Source: Vulcanimicrobiota bacterium | Lineage (GTDB): Bacteria; Vulcanimicrobiota; Vulcanimicrobiia; Vulcanimicrobiales; Vulcanimicrobiaceae | NCBI GenBank assembly: GCA_014305015.1 | Contig: JACRUB010000090.1 | Span: 1-6,064, forward strand | Length of the DNA: 6,064 bases | Direction of reading: 5' to 3' | Shown: piece by piece, positions 1 through 4,657 of the stretch | How the letters are laid out: every line of letters begins with the position of its first letter | Position numbering within the stretch: the first letter of the stretch is position 1 | Position numbers and translations under genes: made by a program | The notes under the pieces: model-generated | What the model saw: only the letters and a program-made list of their open reading frames with translations | The model's database searches: none | What the model was told of the DNA's origin: nothing

Positions 1-869
1 GTTACTTTCCACGTGACGAATTGCTCGATATCCGGGTGATCGGCGTTGAGAACCACCATCTTTGCGGCGCGACGTGTCGTGCCGCCCGACTTAATCGCAC
101 CGGCAGCGCGATCGAAGACTTTCAAAAATGACATTAAGCCTGAGGACGTCCCGCCTCCGGCCAGTTTCTCGCCGGCTCCGCGAATTCGCGAGAAGTTTGC
201 ACCACTGCCGGATCCGCCCTTGAAGATGCGCGCTTCACGAATTATTCCATCAAAAAGGCCGCCTTCGTTTACGAGGTCATCATTAATCGACAGAATATAG
301 CACGCTGAAACCTGAGGATGTTCGTACGTGTTCGTCGACCGCTTTACGGAGTAGTCCATCGGGTCGACAAAATAGTGCCCCTGCGCCGGGCCCGCAATTC
401 CGTACGCCCAATGCAAACCGGTGTTGAACCATTGGGGCGAATTGGGTGCGCCGATTTGGCGCGCGAGCATTGCCTGCATCTCATCGTAATAGACGCGCGC
501 ATCGTCTTCGGAATCGAAGTAGCCGTTTTTGAAGCCCCAATAGGTCCAGCAACCCGCTAAGCGATTGAAAACCTGACGCGCATCGAGTTCCATCGTGAAA
601 TCGGCGCCGTCCGCGGGTTCCGATCGCCACAGCCACTCCGGGACGCCATCTTCGGCAATCCGCTTGAGCTCGGTCGGGACGCCCGCCTTACGAAAATACT
701 TTTGTGCAAGGACATCGACCGCGACTTGCGTCCAGCCGGTCGGAACCATTGCGTCTTTTGCCTCGAACACCACACGGCCGTCGGGATTGACGATGCGCGA
801 GGTGCGTGGCTCGAATTGAATACCGGCATAGGTATCGCCGGGCGCCGAATATATGCGGCGAAACTTCAT
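1..869 (-). CDS. nrdJ: Adenosylcobalamin-dependent (class II) ribonucleotide reductase, N-terminal 289 residues, gene continues beyond left edge
   Basis: This enzyme reduces ribonucleotides to deoxyribonucleotides in the cytoplasm, using coenzyme B12 to make the active-site radical, so it needs no oxygen. I translated the minus strand from the ATG at 869-867; it stays open for 289 codons to the window edge. Family landmarks are NSPQWFNTGL (143-152), the SACYIL segment whose Cys190 matches the conserved N-terminal redox cysteine, the phosphate-binding loop FKGGSGSGANFS (216-227), GGGTSSG (238-244), and SGGTTRRAAKMVVLNADHPD (261-280). These match the large B12-dependent reductases closely. The start is supported by AAGGAG five bases upstream and by the family-like N-terminus MKFRR. 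The catalytic cysteines and C-terminal domain lie outside the window. No cobalamin riboswitch is seen upstream. The gene has its own promoter region with NrdR and LexA boxes. Family assignment is secure; completeness cannot be judged. Confidence 0.95.
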   Translation of the reverse strand, partial: MKFRRIYSAPGDTYAGIQFEPRTSRIVNPDGRVVFEAKDAMVPTGWTQVAVDVLAQKYFRKAGVPTELKRIAEDGVPEWLWRSEPADGADFTMELDARQVFNRLAGCWTYWGFKNGYFDSEDDARVYYDEMQAMLARQIGAPNSPQWFNTGLHWAYGIAGPAQGHYFVDPMDYSVKRSTNTYEHPQVSACYILSINDDLVNEGGLFDGIIREARIFKGGSGSGANFSRIRGAGEKLAGGGTSSGLMSFLKVFDRAAGAIKSGGTTRRAAKMVVLNADHPDIEQFVTWKV

Positions 870-874
870 GGAAG

Positions 875-880
875 CTCCTT
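875..880 (-). promoter_or_regulatory. Ribosome binding site of nrdJ
   Basis: AAGGAG on the minus strand lies five bases before the ATG at 869-867 and fixes the nrdJ start. It contrasts with argB and argF, which show no recognisable Shine-Dalgarno sequence. Confidence 0.85.
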
Positions 881-924
881 AATCCTCGTGTGGGGGAGGA
901 CCCTATTACTTAAGCGGATAGCGG

Positions 925-940
925 TCGAACACCTGTTCGA
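925..940 (-). promoter_or_regulatory. LexA (SOS) box, Gram-positive/actinobacterial type, in the nrdJ leader
   Basis: The 16-mer TCGAACAGGTGTTCGA on the nrdJ strand has perfect 7-base arms around a two-base centre. It fits the Bacillus/mycobacterial LexA consensus CGAAC-RNRY-GTTYG at every position. It lies about 56 bases upstream of the nrdJ ATG and roughly 30-45 bases downstream of the predicted transcription start. A bound LexA would therefore act as a roadblock, or would cover a second promoter that I cannot identify. A role in DNA-damage induction of the reductase is inferred; no lexA gene is in the window. Confidence 0.75.
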
Positions 941-966
941 TTGGGCAGCCCAGGTGCTGATGCTCA

Positions 967-982
967 GTACATGATATTGTAC
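967..982 (-). promoter_or_regulatory. NrdR box 1 (nrdJ-proximal)
   Basis: GTACAATATCATGTAC matches the NrdR consensus acaCwAtATaTwGtgt at about 10 of 16 positions, and has palindromic GTACA/TGTAC arms. It lies exactly 32 bp from a stronger second box, the spacing of about three helical turns known for paired NrdR sites. NrdR represses ribonucleotide reductase genes when dATP is plentiful. The predicted -10 of nrdJ lies inside this box. Confidence 0.65.
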
Positions 983-1004
983 TACTGGGCTGGCCTAGAT
1001 ACAA
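976..1004 (-). promoter_or_regulatory. Predicted sigma70-type promoter of nrdJ
   Basis: On the minus strand TTGTAT (1004-999) and TACAAT (981-976) are separated by 17 bases. The -10 matches TATAAT at five of six positions; the -35 keeps the TTG. Transcription would start near 969, giving a leader of about 100 nt. Both hexamers lie inside the two NrdR boxes, so NrdR binding would directly exclude RNA polymerase. Confidence 0.6.
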
Positions 1005-1014
1005 TATCTAGTGC
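999..1014 (-). promoter_or_regulatory. NrdR box 2 (nrdJ-distal)
   Basis: GCACTAGATATTGTAT matches the NrdR consensus at about 13 of 16 positions, including all the strongly conserved ones (C-w-A near the left, A-T in the centre, T-w-G near the right). It is paired with the box at 967-982, leaving 16 bp between them. The predicted -35 of nrdJ is the last six bases of this box. Position directly upstream of a ribonucleotide reductase gene makes the assignment strong. Confidence 0.78.
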
Positions 1015-1062
1015 GAGGGTCCTTGTGCTAAACGTGTGGACAGCCGCAGTTTATTGCGAATA

Positions 1063-1119
1063 GGACCGCCCTGCCTGTGCATGACCTTTACGGGTAGCGC
1101 ACAGACTGTGCATAGGTCC
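1063..1119. repeat. Cluster of inverted repeats downstream of argB (possible 3' RNA structure or operator)
   Basis: Outer arms GGACC (1063-1067) and GGTCC (1115-1119) enclose three copies of one 6-mer in alternating orientation: CTGTGC (1075-1080), GCACAG (1099-1104) and CTGTGC (1106-1111). The last two form the 13-base palindrome GCACAGACTGTGC. The middle copy can pair with either neighbour, so two exclusive hairpins are possible. It begins about 65 bases past the argB stop and has no T-run on either strand, so it is not a standard intrinsic terminator. Function unknown; I recognise no RNA family. Confidence 0.45.
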
Positions 1120-1183
1120 GGGGATAGTGAGGAGAACTCTTTTGAGAACATTCAAGAGCTCAAAGATCTCCCTCTCCGGGAGT

Positions 1184-1954
1184 TCACCCGCGAACGAGGG
1201 TGCCGGCGCCGGCTAACCCCTGACGGAGACCCCCGCAAATAACCGCTGCATCTACCCCTTTTTTTATGGCGCCAATGACGGCGTCCATCTTCGGTTTCAT
1301 GCCGGATGCGCACGCTGGACTTGCCGCAAATGCGCAGGCCTCGTGCAACGACATGGCATGAATTGCCGACGACGGATCGTTCGGGTCGGCAAGAACGTAA
1401 TCGATATTGCTGACGACGATGTAGACGTCAGCGCGCAGCGCGGACGCGATCGCGCCGGCCGCCGTGTCGGCGTTGACGTTGTATGCGCAGCCGTGGTCGG
1501 ATGCAAGTGCGAGCGGCGCGACGACCGGAACGTACCCGGCATCAAGCAGCGTCAGCAGTAGGCGCGGATCGACCGATTGGATTTTCCCGACAAATCCAAG
1601 ATCGGATCCGTCGGGAGCGCACGATTTCGTAGCCGAGAGTAGCGCGCCGTCCTGTCCGCTCACGCCGACAGCCGCGATCCCGAGCTGCGCGCAGCCGCGC
1701 ACTAGCCGTTTGTTCACGCTGCCGCATAGCACGCGTTCGGTAATCGTAAGCGTGGCAGAATCGCTCACGCGCAACCCGTTCACTCGCGTGGTTTGAATGT
1801 TGCTCTCGGCCAGAGCCGCATCGATTTCCGGTCCGCCGCCGTGGACGAGCACAAACTGCCAGCCTTCATGAAGAAGGCCGGCTAAATCGGAAAGGACGGG
1901 ATCGGGGCCGCCTTGGGCCATCGCGTTCCCGCCGTACTTCAGGACCGCAAGCAT
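1184..1954 (-). CDS. argB: Acetylglutamate kinase (N-acetyl-L-glutamate 5-phosphotransferase)
   Basis: ArgB phosphorylates N-acetylglutamate with ATP, the second step of arginine synthesis, in the cytoplasm. The 256-residue product shows the amino-acid-kinase landmarks in order: KYGGNAM with Lys6, HGGGPEID (38-45), NGLRV with Arg62 for substrate binding, NVNAD ending in Asp163, and SGMKPKM (217-223), whose Lys222 aligns with catalytic Lys217 of the E. coli enzyme. The length equals the short E. coli-like form. It lacks the roughly 30-residue N-terminal helix of arginine-inhibited hexameric kinases, so feedback inhibition here is doubtful (inference). One oddity is VSNIDYVL (181-188), where relatives usually have Asp and Gly in a D-V-x-G pattern. 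The gene stands alone, divergent from argF across a shared operator. The start gives a family-like N-terminus, but no Shine-Dalgarno sequence precedes it. Confidence 0.95.
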   Translation of the reverse strand: MLAVLKYGGNAMAQGGPDPVLSDLAGLLHEGWQFVLVHGGGPEIDAALAESNIQTTRVNGLRVSDSATLTITERVLCGSVNKRLVRGCAQLGIAAVGVSGQDGALLSATKSCAPDGSDLGFVGKIQSVDPRLLLTLLDAGYVPVVAPLALASDHGCAYNVNADTAAGAIASALRADVYIVVSNIDYVLADPNDPSSAIHAMSLHEACAFAASPACASGMKPKMDAVIGAIKKGVDAAVICGGLRQGLAGAGTLVRG

Positions 1955-1963
1955 GCGATGCCA

Positions 1964-1981
1964 CTTGCAATTTTATGCATA
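1964..1981. promoter_or_regulatory. ARG box 1 (ArgR operator)
   Basis: CTTGCAATTTTATGCATA fits the ArgR consensus TNTGNATWWWWATNCANA at all but two defined positions (C for the first T, A for the T before the A/T core). It covers the -35 of argF and the -10 of argB. An argR gene lies in the adjacent operon. Confidence 0.8.
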
Positions 1982-1992
1982 ACGTGTATAAA
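1965..1992 (+). promoter_or_regulatory. Predicted argFRGHC operon promoter
   Basis: TTGCAA (1965-1970) and TATAAA (1987-1992) are separated by 16 bases. Transcription would start around 1999-2002, at or within three bases of the ATG at 2002, so the operon mRNA is probably leaderless. The -35 lies in ARG box 1 and the -10 in ARG box 2. Confidence 0.6.
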
Positions 1993-1999
1993 TATACAA
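1970..1999 (-). promoter_or_regulatory. Predicted argB promoter
   Basis: On the minus strand TTGTAT (1999-1994) and TAAAAT (1975-1970) are 18 bases apart. Transcription would start near 1963, leaving a leader of about nine nucleotides with no Shine-Dalgarno sequence before the argB ATG. The promoter lies almost wholly under the two ARG boxes and overlaps the argF promoter on the other strand. Confidence 0.5.
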
Positions 2000-2000
2000 C
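1983..2000. promoter_or_regulatory. ARG box 2 (ArgR operator)
   Basis: CGTGTATAAATATACAAC contains TGTAT-AAAT-ATACA, a perfect inverted repeat with the four-base A/T core typical of ARG boxes. It begins one base after box 1, so the box centres are 19 bp apart; paired E. coli boxes are usually about 21 bp apart. It covers the argF -10 and the argB -35. Confidence 0.82.
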
Positions 2001-2001
2001 T

Positions 2002-2973
2002 ATGTACGCAATCGCGCCAGCCCCCAGCCTCCAGGGACGGCACTTTCTGCAGGCGTCGGATTTCAGCAGTGCCGAGATCCGGGCCGTGCTCTCGCTCGCG
2101 GGATATCTCAAAAGCCGCCGGTCAGGCGAGCAGCTCACCATGTTGCGCGGCAAGACCTTAGGCATGCTCTTTGAGAAGCCGAGCCTGCGCACGCGCGTCT
2201 CGTTTGAAGTCGGGATGACGCAGCTCGGCGGCCAGGTCATGTTTGCGAGCGGTGCGGAGTTTATGGTCGGCTCGCGCGAAACGCCGGAAGACGCTGCGCG
2301 CGTTCTGTCTCGCTACGTGGATGCGATCGTGGTGCGCACGCACGCGCACGAGCCGCTCGAGCGGTTTGCGCACGCGGCAACCGTGCCCACGATCAACGGA
2401 CTCTCCGCCGAGGCGCATCCGTGCCAAGCGCTGGCCGATCTGCTCACGATTCAAGAACGGTTCGGCGCGCTGGCCGGCTTGACCATTGCGTATATCGGCG
2501 ACGCCGGCAACAACGTAGCGAAGTCGCTTGCGGAAGCCGCCGTCTTGTGCGGCGTGACCGTGCATTTCGGCGCACCCGCAAGTCATAGCGCCAAAGAGTC
2601 GTTTCTCGCGCATCTACAGCGTCTTGGTAAACCACATGGCGCAACCGCGCGAGCTTTTCGCAATCCGACCCGGGCCGTGCGCGGCGTTGATGTGGTGTAT
2701 ACGGACGTATGGACCTCTATGGGTGAGGAAGCACTCAAAGAACGCAATGCTGCATCGCTCATACCGTACGCAATTACGCAAGAGTTGCTTGCGTATGCCC
2801 AGCCGCATTCCATCTTTATGCACTGCTTGCCGGCACATCGCGGAGAAGAAGTAAGCGCGGCGGTCATCGACGGCTCGCAAAGCGTCGTCTTCGATCAGGC
2901 CGAGAACCGCATGCATGCACAAAAAGCCTTACTCGTTGCCCTCTTGACCGACTTGCGAGGAATTCCGGTATGA
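2002..2973 (+). CDS. argF: Ornithine carbamoyltransferase, anabolic
   Basis: ArgF joins carbamoyl phosphate and ornithine to give citrulline. From the ATG at 2002 the protein has 323 residues, a usual length. Landmarks are the carbamoyl-phosphate loop EKPSLRTR ending at Arg65, the HPCQ motif (139-142), the ornithine-binding segment DVWTSMG (235-241), and the catalytic Cys-Leu-Pro in HCLPAHRG (274-281). The S-x-R-T-R loop and DxxxSMG separate it from aspartate carbamoyltransferases. An upstream in-frame ATG at 1975 would add nine residues (MHNVYKYTT) that do not look like the family. It lies inside ARG box 1 and upstream of the predicted transcription start, so I prefer 2002. No Shine-Dalgarno sequence precedes either ATG. 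It is the first gene of the operon, and its TGA overlaps the argR ATG in ATGA. Confidence 0.95.
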   Translation: MYAIAPAPSLQGRHFLQASDFSSAEIRAVLSLAGYLKSRRSGEQLTMLRGKTLGMLFEKPSLRTRVSFEVGMTQLGGQVMFASGAEFMVGSRETPEDAARVLSRYVDAIVVRTHAHEPLERFAHAATVPTINGLSAEAHPCQALADLLTIQERFGALAGLTIAYIGDAGNNVAKSLAEAAVLCGVTVHFGAPASHSAKESFLAHLQRLGKPHGATARAFRNPTRAVRGVDVVYTDVWTSMGEEALKERNAASLIPYAITQELLAYAQPHSIFMHCLPAHRGEEVSAAVIDGSQSVVFDQAENRMHAQKALLVALLTDLRGIPV

Positions 2974-3437
2974 AAGAACGCCGCCAGCGCGCGAGTCTCA
3001 CGTTGATCGCCACCAGACCAATTCGCTCTCAAGAAGAACTTGCGGCGCTCTTGGAATCCAAAGGCTACGAAACAACACAGGCAACTATTTCACGCGATAT
3101 CAAGGAGTTAGGCTTGGCTAAGGTCCCTCTCAAAGACGCAGACGGTCAACAATTCAAGTATGTCTTGCCGAACGCAACGATTAATTTCGCGAGCCGTTTG
3201 CACCGCGTCGTTTCAGAAGTGGTGCTCGACATAGCTGGAAGTGTGAACCTCATCGTGCTCCACACCCATCCGGGTAGCGCGATGATGGCGGCGGCCGCGG
3301 TCGATGAAGCGGGCTGGGATGAAGTTATCGGCACCATTGGCGGCGACGATACGATTCTCGTAATTCTGCGCGCGCCTGCGGATTTGCCGGTCGTCATGCA
3401 GCGCTTTGCAGATCTCAAAGTGGCGGCTGCATCGTGA
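2970..3437 (+). CDS. argR: Arginine repressor, ArgR/AhrC family
   Basis: ArgR is the arginine-sensing transcription factor that binds ARG boxes, as a hexamer when arginine is present. The 155-residue product has the family's usual length and two domains. The N-terminal winged helix (about 1-70) carries the recognition segment TTQATISRDIKELGL (35-49). The C-terminal domain (about 80-150) carries GTIGGDDTILVI (121-132), whose paired aspartates 126-127 bind arginine in the family. It overlaps the argF stop by four bases and is preceded by GAGGA eight bases upstream, so it is translated within the operon. No separate promoter is visible. Because the only ARG boxes seen are at 1964-2000, it probably represses its own synthesis along with argF, argG, argH, argC and argB. 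Activation of catabolic genes elsewhere, as with AhrC, cannot be judged here. Confidence 0.96.
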   Translation: MKERRQRASLTLIATRPIRSQEELAALLESKGYETTQATISRDIKELGLAKVPLKDADGQQFKYVLPNATINFASRLHRVVSEVVLDIAGSVNLIVLHTHPGSAMMAAAAVDEAGWDEVIGTIGGDDTILVILRAPADLPVVMQRFADLKVAAAS

Positions 3438-4657
3438 AGAAAATTGTTCTGGCGTATTCGGGCGGTCTGGATACCTCCGTCCTGCTCAAGCAATTTATTT
3501 TGGACGGTTATGATGTGATTGCGCTCACGGCGGATCTCGGCGAAAGCGACGGCACGGCCGGCGCCGGTGCGACCGATGCGTTGCAGGCAGTCAAACAAAA
3601 GGCGCTCGATTTAGGGGCGAGTGCCGCTCTTCTGGTTGATGCAAAAGAGCGGTTCATCGCGAACTTCGCATACAAAGCTTTACATGCAAACGCTCTGTAT
3701 GAAGGCGTTTATCCGCTCTCGGCTGCACTCTCGCGCCCGCTGATCGGCGAGTTGCTTGTTGAAGCGGCACATGCACATGGCGCCGGGACCGTCGCGCATG
3801 GTTGCACGGGCAAAGGCAACGATCAAGTTCGCATCGAGCTTGCGGTGCGGTCGCTCGATCCGAAGCTTGTCTGTCGCGCCCCGCTGCGGGAGAAGCCGCT
3901 CTCGCGGCCCGATGCAATCGAATTTGCAAAGGCCAATTCAGTACCGGTGTCATCTACGAGTGAAAAGCCGTACAGCGTGGACGCAAACTTGTGGGGGCGC
4001 TCCATTGAAGCCGGTGTCCTGGAAGACCCGTGGACTGCACCGCCGCAGGATGCCTATGCGTGGACAGCCGCGCCGCAAGATTACCCCTCGCAAGCAGCTG
4101 AGCTCGTAATCACCTTGCAGGCCGGGATTCCCTCGATGAACGGAGGTCGCGGCGCGAACTTCGTTGCCGAGCTCAATGCGCTCGCCGGAAAGCATGGCGT
4201 CGGGCGCATCGACTTGGTTGAAGATCGTGTGATCGGCGTCAAATCGCGGGAGGTCTATGAGTGTCCCGGGTCCGTTACGCTGATTGAGGCACACAAGACG
4301 CTCGAACGACTGGTACTCACGCGCGATGAATTGCGCTTTAAAGCCGGAGCCGATCAAAAGTATGGCGAGCTCGTCTATGATGGCCTTTGGACATCACCGC
4401 TACGCAATGCGCTTGATGCGTTCAACGCATCGTCTGCGATGCGGCTAACCGGTGAGGTGCGCGTACGCCTCCATCACGGCAAAGCGACCGTCACGGGCGT
4501 GCGTTCACCGTTTGCGTTGTACGAGGAACGTCTGGCAACCTACGGACATGGAGATCTTTTCGATCATCATGCGGCCGCCGGGTTCATTGCACTCCACGGC
4601 CTGCCGCTGGAATTGCACGCAAAGAGCGTGCACACTGCCCTGCAACCGGCTTCCTAA
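3434..4657 (+). CDS. argG: Argininosuccinate synthase
   Basis: ArgG condenses citrulline and aspartate, using ATP (to AMP and pyrophosphate), into argininosuccinate. The 407-residue product begins with the N-type ATP pyrophosphatase loop AYSGGLDTS (7-15). It continues with YPLSAALSRPLI (93-104), HGCTGKGNDQVRIE (122-135), YSVDANLWGRSIEAGVLEDP (180-199), DRVIGVKSREVYECPG (264-279) and KYGELVYDGLWTSPLRNALDAF (309-330), all diagnostic of the family. The start is a GTG overlapping the argR TGA in GTGA. No clear Shine-Dalgarno sequence is present, so re-initiation by ribosomes finishing argR is likely. The catalytic landmarks look intact, with mild changes from common forms (VRIE for VRFE, SVDAN for SIDEN). 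Length is normal and there is no sign of transfer or frameshift. Confidence 0.97.
   Translation: MKKIVLAYSGGLDTSVLLKQFILDGYDVIALTADLGESDGTAGAGATDALQAVKQKALDLGASAALLVDAKERFIANFAYKALHANALYEGVYPLSAALSRPLIGELLVEAAHAHGAGTVAHGCTGKGNDQVRIELAVRSLDPKLVCRAPLREKPLSRPDAIEFAKANSVPVSSTSEKPYSVDANLWGRSIEAGVLEDPWTAPPQDAYAWTAAPQDYPSQAAELVITLQAGIPSMNGGRGANFVAELNALAGKHGVGRIDLVEDRVIGVKSREVYECPGSVTLIEAHKTLERLVLTRDELRFKAGADQKYGELVYDGLWTSPLRNALDAFNASSAMRLTGEVRVRLHHGKATVTGVRSPFALYEERLATYGHGDLFDHHAAAGFIALHGLPLELHAKSVHTALQPAS

Larger units (their letters stand above)
870..1183. other. Intergenic region between argB and nrdJ
   Basis: This 314-base stretch lies between the argB stop codon and the nrdJ start codon; both genes read leftward. 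The nrdJ-proximal part (870-1014) is control DNA: ribosome binding site, LexA-type box, promoter and two NrdR boxes, each listed separately. The argB-proximal part (1015-1183) holds a group of inverted repeats (1063-1119) and no convincing gene, tRNA or classical terminator with a T-run. A 68-codon plus-strand frame at 1036-1242 has no ribosome binding site, resembles nothing I know and runs into the 3' end of argB, so I do not call it. Confidence 0.8.

Noticed and set aside
595..974. Plus-strand frames antisense to the nrdJ start
   Set aside because: They overlap the well-supported nrdJ reading frame and its control region and show no protein signature.
870..1014. Cobalamin riboswitch ahead of nrdJ
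   Set aside because: Expected for some B12-related genes, but the leader is only about 100 nt and I find no B12-box-like conserved core. NrdR and LexA boxes explain the region better.
1132..1149. Direct repeat GAGAAC (1132-1137 and 1144-1149)
   Set aside because: Six bases, two copies, no known operator match; compatible with chance.
1168..1182. CTCCC/GGGAG hairpin as an argB terminator
   Set aside because: Only five base pairs, starts two bases past the argB stop, and no T-run follows on the minus strand.
1036..1242. A 68-codon plus-strand open frame in the argB-nrdJ gap
   Set aside because: No ribosome binding site or promoter, arginine-rich composition unlike a known protein, and it ends antisense inside the 3' end of argB.
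2158..2613. 151-codon minus-strand frame inside argF
   Set aside because: Shadow of argF; the plus strand encodes a full, motif-rich enzyme, and high GC makes long antisense frames common.
3146..3598. 150-codon minus-strand frame across argR and argG
   Set aside because: Shadow frame antisense to two clear genes, with no recognisable protein features.
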